Of a DNA stretch of 64,000 nucleotides, positions 1 to 8,840 are shown piece after piece. The notes under the pieces are model-generated. The model was not told the DNA's origin, made no database searches, and was given only the letters and a program-made list of their open reading frames with translations. Source of the DNA: Propionivibrio sp. (GTDB lineage: Bacteria > Pseudomonadota > Gammaproteobacteria > Burkholderiales > Rhodocyclaceae); assembly GCA_016705685.1 (NCBI GenBank), contig JADJLB010000002.1:434001-498000 (forward strand). Direction: 5' to 3'. Made by a program: the position numbers and the translations under genes. The stretch's first letter is position 1. The number at the start of each line of letters is the position of its first letter.

Positions 1-930
1 GCCCGCAGCGAAAAGCATGGCGGGTGTTTGCAGAAGGTACACCGAGTAGGAAATGTCGCCGAGCCGGCCGCCGAGTCGAGCCCATAGGCCCGTGAGATGA
101 CCTCTTGACGCAAGCAATAGGAGCAATGGAAAAGCCAGGATGACGAGCGCGCAGTCGACAAGCCAGTTTCCGTTCAAGAAGAAAGACAGTGCAAGGCCCG
201 CGCCCGGAACGAGGGCCGCCGGCCCGTCTGAGTGAAACCGCAGGTGCCGGCCGATCAGATAGACGGCCATTCCGGCCGTGAAGCCGAACAAAACGCGCGC
301 CGAGCCGACATGAAATGTCGCTGCAGACCAGCCGCCATCAAGGCTGCCGTTTGCTTGAGCCATGACGCTCAAGAAGCCGGCAAAAGCCGCAGAAAGAATG
401 CACATGGTTTTCAGGGGCTGAGTGCGCAGGAACGCAAAGAAGACGAGATTGATGAGCACTTCAAAAAAGACGGACCAGGATGCTCCGTTGAACACAAAGA
501 GACGGTCCACGCCATAGGCCTGAAAGAAGCTCGGAAGCATCAAGCCATTGACAGCCAGCGAGGAAAGCACGCCGTACGCATCAAAATAGCCGGAATCGCG
601 GGTCAGTTTGACTACCACGGCAACAGCACCCAGCAGCGTGGACAGAAGAAACAGCGGCCAAAGGCGGGCGACCCGTACGCTCAAAAAATCAGGCCAGGAG
701 ATCGAGCCGCGCACCGTTGCGTGATAGTTTGCCGAAATCACAAACCCGCTTAACATGAAGAAGAAATCGACGGCGAGATATCCTTTGTGCAGATTCAGCG
801 CATACGACCCTAGCATATAGTTCGCGTGATACAAGAGGACAGCAATCGCCGCAAGTCCACGCAACAGATCCAGAACGATGTAACGCGCCGATTCTTTGCC
901 TGTCAGCAATATCAACGAGTCATTTGCCAT
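1..930 (-). CDS. Acyltransferase family 3 membrane protein (3' end outside window)
   Basis: This is an integral-membrane O-acyltransferase of the acyltransferase 3 (OafA/YrhL-like) family, which puts acyl groups on cell-surface sugars. The frame is open from an ATG at 930 to the window edge, about 310 codons without a stop. Near the N-terminus it shows the family pattern LDLLRGLAAIAVLLYHANY followed by DFFFMLSGFVIS, with repeated hydrophobic segments after that. The start overlaps the stop of the preceding gene by 11 bases, so the two are translationally coupled and this is the last visible gene of the exopolysaccharide operon. It is a paralogue of its neighbour but no SGNH domain is visible before the edge. 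The acyl group and target sugar cannot be told from sequence. Confidence 0.85.
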   Translation of the reverse strand, partial: MANDSLILLTGKESARYIVLDLLRGLAAIAVLLYHANYMLGSYALNLHKGYLAVDFFFMLSGFVISANYHATVRGSISWPDFLSVRVARLWPLFLLSTLLGAVAVVVKLTRDSGYFDAYGVLSSLAVNGLMLPSFFQAYGVDRLFVFNGASWSVFFEVLINLVFFAFLRTQPLKTMCILSAAFAGFLSVMAQANGSLDGGWSAATFHVGSARVLFGFTAGMAVYLIGRHLRFHSDGPAALVPGAGLALSFFLNGNWLVDCALVILAFPLLLLLASRGHLTGLWARLGGRLGDISYSVYLLQTPAMLFAAG

Positions 931-2938
931 TGACAGTCAACAATCCGTCAATGTAAGCGTTCAACCCGGATTGCTTTCCCAGGGTTCTGCTGCCGCGTGG
1001 CGTGAGATGTCCTTCGTCGCGGTATAGAGACACGCCGTCAAATTCAGGTCGGCAGCGTTTGCCGTCACACAGCAGCGGCCTGAATGAAAACGAATAGACG
1101 CCTTCGAGCGGTGAAAGATGGCGAATCAGCGCACTCAGGCCGGCGTCCTTGAGCATTGCCGCCGCCTCGTCGATCTGACAGCCATCGGGGGCGCCGACGT
1201 ACGGCAAACCCTCACGTTCGCGTTGAAGACATTGGTATATATTGAAGTCGGATGAGGGTGGAGGTAGTACGATCAGTACCTTGCGCCCCGAACTGGTAGT
1301 CCGGCTAACCAGGGTGCGAAGATTCGCTTCGACGATGTTCCGATCAAGCATGGTCGTGAACGCCGGCACGGCATCGCTCATCCGCCGTACGAGAAACCCA
1401 TCCGCATTCCCAGAAACAAAGTACTGGCGCCATTTTGACCCCAGTATCACCAACCGGATTTCGGGATGGGCGTCCAGGTAGCGTATTACCGAGTCGTTGA
1501 ACGAGAGGCAGGACTGTGCCCAGGATGCGTTGTATGCCCCCGTCACGGGCGCTACTCCGGGCACCGGTCCGCACAGGCTCTTGGTGGCCTGAACGAATCC
1601 GAAGCGTTCTTGTTGCGCCAGCGCGTCGGCCAGATGCATCGCATACGAATCGCCCCACAGCAGGACGGAAGGCGTCGGTGAAGACTGGCACGCGGGACGT
1701 GCAACGAATTCGGCATCAAAGGCGCAGGTTCTTCCAAGACCGTAATTGGGAGCATCGCTGGCAGCCCGTCCGCCGGGCAATGGGTTACGGGCGACATAGA
1801 GTCCGGAGGCGAAGAGCATGACCAACGCACCGATCCCGCTGGCCAGCATGAAAACCCGGCGCCGGGGCGTAGAAGCGACGGCCCGGAAAGGCTGTTCGAC
1901 CAGCCGGAACGACAGATAGCTCAGCGCGACCGCCGCGATCATCAACCCCAGCCTGACCGGAATCGGCACGATATCGGCATAGACATGGTTGGCGACGGCG
2001 ATCAATGGCCAATGAATCAGGTAGAGCGAGTAGGAGATATCGCCGAAAAAATACATGCCTCGGGCCAACGGGCTGTGCCCGAAATCGATGGCGCCGACCA
2101 TCAGTATCGCGGTCGATAGCACGACCAGCAAGGCGCTGGGTCCGGGATGTGGCGCTGTCGGTGGAAAGATCAGGGTCAACAGCAAGACGGCCAGGGCGGC
2201 CAGCTTGAAAACATGAGGAACGGTCGGCGCGCGCTCCCGGAGCATCAGTACGGCGCATACTGACCCCGCCAGCAGTTCCCAGGCGCGGAACGGCAGCAGA
2301 TAGAACACCGCACTCGGCTTGTACAGGATTCCGCTGAAGCAGGCCGCTAAACTTCCGGCAAAAAGTAGCAGCAGCAGTCCGAGCGTGTTCCCTCGCCTGC
2401 CGAGATAAAGGATGGGCGGCAACAACAGGTAGTATTGCTCCTCCAGCGACAATGACCAGGTGTGAAGCAGCAACTTGAGCGATGAAGCGCCGTCAAAATA
2501 TCCCGACTGACGCCACAGAACGATGTTGGAGGAAAAGGTCAGCGTGCCCAGGGTCTGCTTGACGAATTCGGCCATGTCCTGGCGTGTGAGAAAGAACGTG
2601 GCCAGCACGGCCGAAAACAGCAGCATGGCGTAGCACGCGGGCAGCAGCCGACGGAAACGGTCGGCAATGAAGGCGCCGTAGGAGAAGATGCCGCAGCTGA
2701 CAGCTCGGTAAATGTTGCGCGTGATCAAGAAGCCCGAGAGAACGAAAAAGACATCGACGCCCAAATAGCCTCCCGGCAGCAGCGATTTGTCGGCGTGGTA
2801 AAGCAAGACCGCCAGCACCGCCACGCCGCGCAGCAACTGGATGTCATCACGGATGACGTGGCCATGTTCGACGCGCCGCGCCAGAACAGGCGAGAAGGGA
2901 AGCGCAGGCCTTATACCGGTTTCAGTGACGCTGGGCAT
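920..2938 (-). CDS. Acyltransferase 3 / SGNH fusion (OafA-like), 672 aa
   Basis: This protein is predicted to O-acetylate the exopolysaccharide. Residues about 30-380 form the acyltransferase-3 membrane domain: the motif LLRGVAVLAVLLYHADKSL, then GVDVFFVLSGFLI, then about ten hydrophobic segments. Residues about 400-670 form an SGNH-type periplasmic domain with the block LLWGDSYAMHL carrying the GDS nucleophile, and a C-terminal DEGHLTPRGS that supplies the Asp/His pair. The length fits two-domain OafA enzymes. It overlaps the upstream ligase-like gene by 17 bases and the downstream acyltransferase by 11, which indicates one operon. Confidence 0.88.
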   Translation of the reverse strand: MPSVTETGIRPALPFSPVLARRVEHGHVIRDDIQLLRGVAVLAVLLYHADKSLLPGGYLGVDVFFVLSGFLITRNIYRAVSCGIFSYGAFIADRFRRLLPACYAMLLFSAVLATFFLTRQDMAEFVKQTLGTLTFSSNIVLWRQSGYFDGASSLKLLLHTWSLSLEEQYYLLLPPILYLGRRGNTLGLLLLLFAGSLAACFSGILYKPSAVFYLLPFRAWELLAGSVCAVLMLRERAPTVPHVFKLAALAVLLLTLIFPPTAPHPGPSALLVVLSTAILMVGAIDFGHSPLARGMYFFGDISYSLYLIHWPLIAVANHVYADIVPIPVRLGLMIAAVALSYLSFRLVEQPFRAVASTPRRRVFMLASGIGALVMLFASGLYVARNPLPGGRAASDAPNYGLGRTCAFDAEFVARPACQSSPTPSVLLWGDSYAMHLADALAQQERFGFVQATKSLCGPVPGVAPVTGAYNASWAQSCLSFNDSVIRYLDAHPEIRLVILGSKWRQYFVSGNADGFLVRRMSDAVPAFTTMLDRNIVEANLRTLVSRTTSSGRKVLIVLPPPSSDFNIYQCLQREREGLPYVGAPDGCQIDEAAAMLKDAGLSALIRHLSPLEGVYSFSFRPLLCDGKRCRPEFDGVSLYRDEGHLTPRGSRTLGKQSGLNAYIDGLLTVNGK

Positions 2939-4340
2939 AAAACTTCATGAGCGTGAACATCAGGCAAACGATCAGCAGCGTGACGAAGCGGCTGATGGTT
3001 TGTCCGCTATAGCCAATCATCATGACCACCAATCCCAGCACGACGTACGACAGTGCGCTGGTCCGGTCGTGCCGGTCGGCGATGGCAAGAGCAGACCATG
3101 ACAGCCGTAGATAAAGCGTCAGGAAAACCGTCAGGACTGCGCTGCCGAGCAGCCCCATCTTGAGCTGGAAGTACAGGTACGCGTTGTGGATGTAGATTTC
3201 CTCACCTTCGAAGTGGCCGTGGATTGAAATGGCCGGCTTGTAAGCCCCATTGAATCCGATCCCGAGCCACGGGTGTTTCACGATGGATTCGAGCGCCAGC
3301 GAATTTTCCTTGCCGCGCCAGCCGAAAGACTCGCCAGATTTGATTTCCTGGGTGATGCCGAAGGCGCGCTCGTAAGCCGCTTCCCCGATACGCGGATTCA
3401 TTGCGAATACCATCGTTCCGAGGAGAAGAACAATGGGCACCACGGCCGTTGCCAGGCGCAGGCTGCCCTTGATCCCATGGGCGAACACCGCCAGCAGAAT
3501 TGCCGCGACTGCGGTTGCCACCCAGAAGCTGCGCGTATAGGTGCCCATCAGACCGAGCAGCAGGGCGACGAACGCCGGTATCGGCCACAGGTGGCTCAGG
3601 CAATAGCGCAGGCCATGCCGGCCAATCAGGAATAATGACAGGATGATCAGCAGTTCCGGTCCCCACAGTACCGTTCGGGTGATGCCCGTTGTCTGATTCA
3701 GCCCGAGATCTTCCAGGCGGCCGGTGAGCAGCGAGATGCTGGTAAAGGCTTGGATGGCGATGAACAGCGCGATGAGTATGCCGAAAGCAATAAAGACATT
3801 CTCGACCAAAACGATGCGTTGCCGCGTCGACAGAATCGACGGAAGCAGCGGCAAGATGGCCAATGGCAAGAAATTTCGCAACACAGGGAATGCGAAATCG
3901 TTCTGTCCCAGATAGAACTTGCCGACGACGATCGAAACGAATAGCGCGACGTAGGACAGCAGCGCGGTCATCACGAAGTCGCGGTGCACATCGATGAAGG
4001 GGCGCCGTCCGCTGACACCGTTAAGGAAACAGGACAACAGCGTCATCAGCAAGGCGATCTCGCAAGGCAGTATCTGTGCGCCACCCAGGGGAATGTTCGG
4101 GATCAGGGCACCAGGAATCGCCTGTGTTGCGAGGGCCAGGGTCAGCAACAGACCAAAGAGCGGATCCCGGACGGTCAGCGCCAAAACCGCACTCCCCAGA
4201 ATCAGACCGACCGCCACCCACCAGGGCGCGAGCGCCGCAATGAGCCCGGCGATCAGCGTGACCAGCACGACGCCGACTTCAGGCAGTCGTGAGCCAAGCC
4301 TGACGCGGGATATGCTGTAGTCAGTTGCGGTGGCGGGCAT
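2922..4340 (-). CDS. O-antigen ligase / Wzy-like polymerase family membrane protein
   Basis: This is a 472-residue polytopic membrane protein with about 11-12 hydrophobic segments and one larger periplasmic loop (about residues 310-400). The loop contains WLGIGFNGAYKP and, further on, HNAYLYFQLKMGLLG, the usual signature of the Wzy_C / O-antigen ligase family (PF04932). In an exopolysaccharide cluster such a protein either polymerises repeat units or ligates glycans; sequence alone does not separate the two, and a polymerase role is the more likely given the EpsEFG export genes. The start lies 3 bases after the stop of the WecG/TagA-type gene, and the 3' end overlaps the acyltransferase gene. 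Confidence 0.82.
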   Translation of the reverse strand: MPATATDYSISRVRLGSRLPEVGVVLVTLIAGLIAALAPWWVAVGLILGSAVLALTVRDPLFGLLLTLALATQAIPGALIPNIPLGGAQILPCEIALLMTLLSCFLNGVSGRRPFIDVHRDFVMTALLSYVALFVSIVVGKFYLGQNDFAFPVLRNFLPLAILPLLPSILSTRQRIVLVENVFIAFGILIALFIAIQAFTSISLLTGRLEDLGLNQTTGITRTVLWGPELLIILSLFLIGRHGLRYCLSHLWPIPAFVALLLGLMGTYTRSFWVATAVAAILLAVFAHGIKGSLRLATAVVPIVLLLGTMVFAMNPRIGEAAYERAFGITQEIKSGESFGWRGKENSLALESIVKHPWLGIGFNGAYKPAISIHGHFEGEEIYIHNAYLYFQLKMGLLGSAVLTVFLTLYLRLSWSALAIADRHDRTSALSYVVLGLVVMMIGYSGQTISRFVTLLIVCLMFTLMKFYAQRH

Positions 4341-4343
4341 GAT

Positions 4344-5081
4344 TCAGCACCTCTCGCGCCAGGCATGCCAAAGAAACGTGAGGTTGCCGATCAGGTAGCG
4401 ACGCCACAAACGGCCGGGCTCTTGTGCCAGGCGATATATCCACTCGATCTTCAGGCGACGAATCCATAGGGGCGCCCGATCGACTTCGCCGCTGAGGAAA
4501 TCAAAGAGCGCACCGACGCCCACGCACAGCGCGGCACCGGTTCTGGCTGCGCAGCGGTCGATCCAGAATTCCTGAAGGGGATTGCCCATCGCCACCAGCA
4601 ACAGGTCCGGTTTCAGGGTACGAATGTGCGCACACAGTGCAGCCTCGTCATCCCATCGGAAATAGCCGTCACGATAGCCCAGCCATTCGTGCCGGGCATA
4701 ACGCCGGCGCGCAACGTCAAATGCCCGCTGGATGACGCAGGGCTGCGAACCGAGCATGAAAATGCGAAGTCTCAGCGCACTTTGCGAGAGATAGGCGGGA
4801 ACAAGATCGGTCCCGTTCAAGTTGTCGGGGAATCCCTGTCCGTAGCGCACGCGGCTGGCCAGATCGACGCCAACCCCATCGTTGAGCACCGTGAAGCGCG
4901 ACAGGACCTGGCGGTACCGGGCGTTGCCACGGGCGATGTTAAGCGTGTTGGCATTGGCGATAACCACCCTGGTCGCGATAGGTCCCACGGCATGGGAATC
5001 CAGCCATTCGATGGCAGCGCCGGTCGTTTTTACGCTGAAGGGAATGCCCTGCAGCAAGCGAATCTCGTCGTGGCCGTTCAA
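4344..5081 (-). CDS. WecG/TagA/CpsF family glycosyltransferase; 5' end may be damaged
   Basis: This is a GT26 transferase that moves a sugar to a polyisoprenyl-diphosphate-linked acceptor on the inner face of the cytoplasmic membrane. Visible family blocks are GVGVDLASRVRYG and NGTDLVPAY near residues 70-95, LLLVAMGNPLQEFWID near 155 and GVGALFDFLSGEVDRAP near 185. The 245-residue length is typical. The only start visible is a TTG at 5081 with no convincing ribosome binding site. The frame stays open upstream, straight into the poly-G block that begins a few bases away, so the true start may have been lost there. The product probably adds the second sugar of the repeat unit. Confidence 0.8.
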   Translation of the reverse strand: MNGHDEIRLLQGIPFSVKTTGAAIEWLDSHAVGPIATRVVIANANTLNIARGNARYRQVLSRFTVLNDGVGVDLASRVRYGQGFPDNLNGTDLVPAYLSQSALRLRIFMLGSQPCVIQRAFDVARRRYARHEWLGYRDGYFRWDDEAALCAHIRTLKPDLLLVAMGNPLQEFWIDRCAARTGAALCVGVGALFDFLSGEVDRAPLWIRRLKIEWIYRLAQEPGRLWRRYLIGNLTFLWHAWRERC

Positions 5082-5087
5082 CCTAGA

Positions 5088-5311
<224 letters not shown>

Positions 5312-5339
5312 TCTAGGTTCCAGGTGCCTGCGCTTGCCA

Positions 5340-6287
5340 TCATGCCGCCGTGCGTTCGCGATCGAGCCGGATTTGGTCGTATTCTTCGTGCCGGTAGCCG
5401 TGTATTCCCGAGACGATGCCGATGCCTCTCAGCAGATGTACAGCGGCGCTGGTTCCCAGGCGGGAAGATACAGCCAGCAATGGCAGTGTGATGAAACCCA
5501 GCATGGCGCGGGCGAGGCCCACGGCATAGAGCGACGCGATGCGTGGAAGCTGTCGGGACAAACGCGCGTCCACGGCAAAGGTGTTGCCCAGTCGTATCTG
5601 GCGTTGGGCCATCCAGCGCCATTGAGTTCGCGAGTGAGGGATGTCTTCGAACACGACGGCTGTGCTCGACCAGTTGATTACCATCCCGGCATGGACGCAT
5701 TGCCGGAAGAAGCGGTAATCGGAGCCGCCGCAGGCCTGCATTCGCAGGTCAAATTCGATCCGGTGCTGGCGTATGAAATCGCTGCGCACAAGAACGTTGT
5801 TCGTGGCCGCTTCCGCGATCTGGCTGCGGTCGGCGTGATTCCAGCCTTCGAAGACGCGACTACGGCGTACCCACGCCGGGGTCCCTTCCGGATAGACGGG
5901 TTTCACCGGTCCCAGGACGGCATCGCTGTACAGCGCAATGGCTGTATCGAGCAGCTTGCGCATCCAGGTTGGCGTCGGGTATTCGTCATCGTCGATGAAG
6001 GCGAAGTAGCTGGTGCCTGTCAGCGCGTGCTGCATGCCCCGGTTGCGGGCAAACGGGATGCCCCGGCGTGGTTCAAGCAAATAGGTCAAACCGATGCTTC
6101 CGGCACGCCCGTGTTCAGCGGCTTCCGTAACGATCTGTGCTGCACTGCCTGCCGGATCGTTATCAACCACGATGACATTCAACTCAACTGCCGGTGCCCC
6201 CGAAAGGTCTTGCCGTTTCAGTTCGCGCAGCAATTTGCTCAGGCCTTCCGGCCGTTTATAAGTGACGATGACGACGGCAACTCTCAT
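5340..6287 (-). CDS. Glycosyltransferase family 2 protein
   Basis: This 315-residue GT-A enzyme is predicted to add a sugar to the lipid-linked repeat unit at the inner membrane. It begins MRVAVVIVTYKRPEGL, the usual GT2 N-terminus. It has VIVVDNDPAGS near residue 40 and the metal/nucleotide motif AFIDDDEYPTPTWM near 95, followed by CGGSDYRFF in the acceptor region. A hydrophobic C-terminal stretch (about 245-285) suggests membrane association. The ATG at 6287 was chosen because GGGGTGGG precedes it and the homologous core starts there; the open frame continues about 80 codons further upstream into the next gene and that part is not credible. Donor and acceptor are unknown. Confidence 0.85.
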   Translation of the reverse strand: MRVAVVIVTYKRPEGLSKLLRELKRQDLSGAPAVELNVIVVDNDPAGSAAQIVTEAAEHGRAGSIGLTYLLEPRRGIPFARNRGMQHALTGTSYFAFIDDDEYPTPTWMRKLLDTAIALYSDAVLGPVKPVYPEGTPAWVRRSRVFEGWNHADRSQIAEAATNNVLVRSDFIRQHRIEFDLRMQACGGSDYRFFRQCVHAGMVINWSSTAVVFEDIPHSRTQWRWMAQRQIRLGNTFAVDARLSRQLPRIASLYAVGLARAMLGFITLPLLAVSSRLGTSAAVHLLRGIGIVSGIHGYRHEEYDQIRLDRERTAA

Positions 6288-6325
6288 GATCCCACCCCGG
6301 CACTTGGCACTGTCAATACCCGTTA

Positions 6326-7222
6326 TCAATACAGATTCCATGCCGGCAATCCCAGGAAGAAGATGAGTTTTCCGACGTTTCCGGAAAGGCGTAGCACGAA
6401 ACGCATGGCCGTCGCAGGCAGGGCAACCGACGATACGGCGGCCATCACAAAAAATGCCATGGTCAAAGACAGGGCCTTGACAAACTCGGCCAACTTGCGC
6501 AGCAGCCCTTGCCGGGCCAGCACCACGCACGCATAGGTATGTCCGCCGCGCGCGTAACGTCGTACCAGATGCCGCAGATCCAGACGCGCACGCGGAACGA
6601 TTTCATAAACCACCGCGCCCGGCGAACAGACAATAACGCCACCGCTGGCGGTCAGCCGATAGCACAGATCGGTGTCTTCGCCGCCGCTTTTGCCGTAGAC
6701 GGCGTTGAACTTCATGGTCCGGATAACCAGTGACGAACGTCGGAACAGCAGATTGCTGGTCGACCCGACTTCAATGCGCGCGCCCGCCTGCCCGTAGGAT
6801 TTATCGAAAGGGCGAAGCTTGACCGCCCAGCCAGGCGAGTCGCTCGGGTAGATTCCGATCACCGTGCCCTGTACCGCGTCGGCGCCGCTGCTGTCTGCGA
6901 GCTGTACCAGGTTGTTCAGCCAATTGACGTCGGGGACTTCGTCGTCGTCGATAAAGGCGATGAAATCGCCCCGTGCGTGCGCCATGCCGGTGTTGCGTGC
7001 AACGGAAATATTCTGCGATGCGCTGGTGACGACCCGCACCCGCTTTCGCGCATCGCTGCAACACAGCAGTGCCAGGGCGGCTCCCGTAAGGCTGTCGTCA
7101 ACCACCACGATTTCCAGCGCCATATCCGCTGGTCGTGCACAGGCGTAGATGCCTTTGATCGTATCCAGCAATGAAGGCCGCCCGATGCTTGCGATGCAAA
7201 CCGAAACCAGTCTATCTGTCAT
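6326..7222 (-). CDS. Glycosyltransferase family 2 protein
   Basis: This second GT2 enzyme (298 residues) starts MTDRLVSVCIASIGRPSLL. It has EIVVVDDSLTG near residue 35, NISVARNTGMAHARGDFIAF and the metal-binding DDDE near 85-95, and GGEDTDLCYRL near 175, where the ED pair is the probable catalytic base. The C-terminus contains a hydrophobic segment. The ATG at 7222 is preceded by AGGTGA at good spacing; an in-frame ATG 15 bases upstream is possible. It is 38 bases from the next GT2 gene and shares its domain order, so the two probably add successive sugars in the same repeat unit. Confidence 0.85.
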   Translation of the reverse strand: MTDRLVSVCIASIGRPSLLDTIKGIYACARPADMALEIVVVDDSLTGAALALLCCSDARKRVRVVTSASQNISVARNTGMAHARGDFIAFIDDDEVPDVNWLNNLVQLADSSGADAVQGTVIGIYPSDSPGWAVKLRPFDKSYGQAGARIEVGSTSNLLFRRSSLVIRTMKFNAVYGKSGGEDTDLCYRLTASGGVIVCSPGAVVYEIVPRARLDLRHLVRRYARGGHTYACVVLARQGLLRKLAEFVKALSLTMAFFVMAAVSSVALPATAMRFVLRLSGNVGKLIFFLGLPAWNLY

Positions 7223-7278
7223 GACTTCACCTTTCATTGTCCTGTTGCAATGGTCCTGCCGAATCCGATGGCCTGCGC

Positions 7279-7938
7279 TCACCAGTCTTCAAAGCTGAAA
7301 CGGTATCGTCCGCCCTCGACATCGTCGGCGATGGACCGGATCGGCCTGGCCGGGAAGCCCGAAATCAGCGAATCGGACGCTTCAATCTTGCCTAGCACGA
7401 CGCTACCCAGCGCCACGATGTTGCGGTTACCAACCGAAGTGCCGGGGGCGAAACGCACGGCCGAGCCGATATAGTTCTTTTCGCCAATGCTAATGTCGCG
7501 ATCCATCACGCTCAGCCCGTGTGTCCAGAACTGACTGCCGTTACCGGCGATCCAGCTTTCATGGCCAATGGACAGGTGCCCGTAGATGTCAAAGAAGTGC
7601 GAGTTCAGCACCAGGGTCCGATTGCCCATGTCGAAGAACGGCGTATAGTGCCGTTCGCTGAACTTGCTGTCGGCGATATGCCATGAGCAAAGAAACTGGT
7701 TGAGACGGCCAACCTTCGCCTCTTCGCCGATGCGCACGCGAATGGGGCCCTTGAAGATATTCAACGGGCCGATCATGGTCTGGGCGCCGACTTCGAATGA
7801 TTGAACGCAGATCAGCGTGCCAAAACCAATCCGAACCCCTTTGCCGATCTTGTAACCAAACAAGACGCGATACAGGAATACCCGAAAGCCATTCAGCGGC
7901 ATGATCGAAACCAACAGGGGAAGCAGCATTCTTTTCAT
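7279..7938 (-). CDS. Left-handed beta-helix (hexapeptide) acyltransferase, WcaF/CysE-like
   Basis: This 219-residue protein resembles the sugar O-acetyltransferases of capsule clusters. After an N-terminal amphipathic segment it has imperfect hexapeptide repeats such as IGKGVRIGFGTLI, VGAQTMIGPLNIF and IRVRIGEEAKVG. The C-terminal half continues with ISIGEKNYIGSAVRFAPGTS and VGNRNIVALGSVV, characteristic of the acetyl-CoA-binding coil. The start overlaps the stop of the EpsG-type gene by 4 bases (ATGA). A cytoplasmic acetylation of a nucleotide sugar or lipid-linked sugar is likely; the acceptor is not identifiable. Confidence 0.82.
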   Translation of the reverse strand: MKRMLLPLLVSIMPLNGFRVFLYRVLFGYKIGKGVRIGFGTLICVQSFEVGAQTMIGPLNIFKGPIRVRIGEEAKVGRLNQFLCSWHIADSKFSERHYTPFFDMGNRTLVLNSHFFDIYGHLSIGHESWIAGNGSQFWTHGLSVMDRDISIGEKNYIGSAVRFAPGTSVGNRNIVALGSVVLGKIEASDSLISGFPARPIRSIADDVEGGRYRFSFEDW

Positions 7939-8840
7939 TCATTTCCCCGTGTGTCGTTCAGTACCGAACCCACCAGAAGAGTGCCGGATTGTTGCAGGCT
8001 GCTGGCCAATTCGGCCAGCTCGCTCATCGAGCTGTGGTCGTTACGCGCGATCGGCAGCGCAGAGCCAGCCAGCGCGGCAACGGTCAAGGCGTCGGCGCAA
8101 TCGCTTGCGGCCGGTGTATCGATGATAATGACATCGTAATCGCGGCTGAGTGTTTTCAGGACCTCGTTGAAAGCGGGGCGGCCGAGCAATTCCTGCGGGT
8201 TGGGCGGCACGACGCCGGCGGGTAGCACGGAAAGTCCTAGCAGCGCAGGGATGCGGGTCACAGCGTCGAAGCTGGCGCGGCCGGACAATAGCCCGGAAAG
8301 CCCCGTGCGTTCGCCCAGTTTGAAGAGCTGGTGCTGTCTTGGTGTTCGCAGATCGGCATCGATCAGCAGTGTACGTTCGCCCAATTGCGAGAAGACGATG
8401 GCCAGGTTGGCGGCGATGAAACTGCGCCCTTCGCCGTGCTTCGGGCTGACAATGGCCAGTGCCTTGCGCCTCGATTCGACGTCAAGCCAGCGCAACATCA
8501 GTTGGCTGCGCAAGGCGCGCATCTGCTCGACAACCGGACTGGAAGGGGCGTAGGCCGCGACAAGCTCCCCACTCAAGCGGGTATCGCCAGCCGGAAGATA
8601 GGGATATTCAAACTGGCTGGCCAGGGCAAAGCGAATGTCTTCGGCATCGAGTAGCCCAAGCTCGATGCCAGCATCGCCAAAGCGATTGCCCTGCTCTTTT
8701 TGCCGCCGGAGTATTTGTTCGGCCTCGAAGATGGATAGACGTCCGGCATCGATCAAGACCGCGCCGATCGAGCGCGGGCAGGCGCTGGAGCAGGATACAA
8801 GCGTGGCGATTCGATCCATGCTGGATTCAGGCCTGTTCAT
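7935..8840 (-). CDS. epsG: EpsG-type BY-kinase-like ATPase with N-terminal MshEN-like repeats
   Basis: This is the cytoplasmic partner of the EpsF chain-length protein, related to CpsD/CapB tyrosine kinases. Residues about 25-75 contain two MshEN-like motifs, IGAVLIDAGRL...LRRQ and RFGDAGIELGLL...LASQ, a fold that binds c-di-GMP in MshE. Residues about 105-290 are the P-loop domain: Walker A GEGRS (136-140) with Arg in place of the usual Lys, Walker A' LLIDADLRTP (158-167) and Walker B DVIIIDTPA (236-244). There is no C-terminal tyrosine cluster. It overlaps epsF and the acyltransferase by 4 bases each. Control of polymer length is inferred from the family; whether it is an active kinase is uncertain. 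Confidence 0.85.
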   Translation of the reverse strand: MNRPESSMDRIATLVSCSSACPRSIGAVLIDAGRLSIFEAEQILRRQKEQGNRFGDAGIELGLLDAEDIRFALASQFEYPYLPAGDTRLSGELVAAYAPSSPVVEQMRALRSQLMLRWLDVESRRKALAIVSPKHGEGRSFIAANLAIVFSQLGERTLLIDADLRTPRQHQLFKLGERTGLSGLLSGRASFDAVTRIPALLGLSVLPAGVVPPNPQELLGRPAFNEVLKTLSRDYDVIIIDTPAASDCADALTVAALAGSALPIARNDHSSMSELAELASSLQQSGTLLVGSVLNDTRGNE

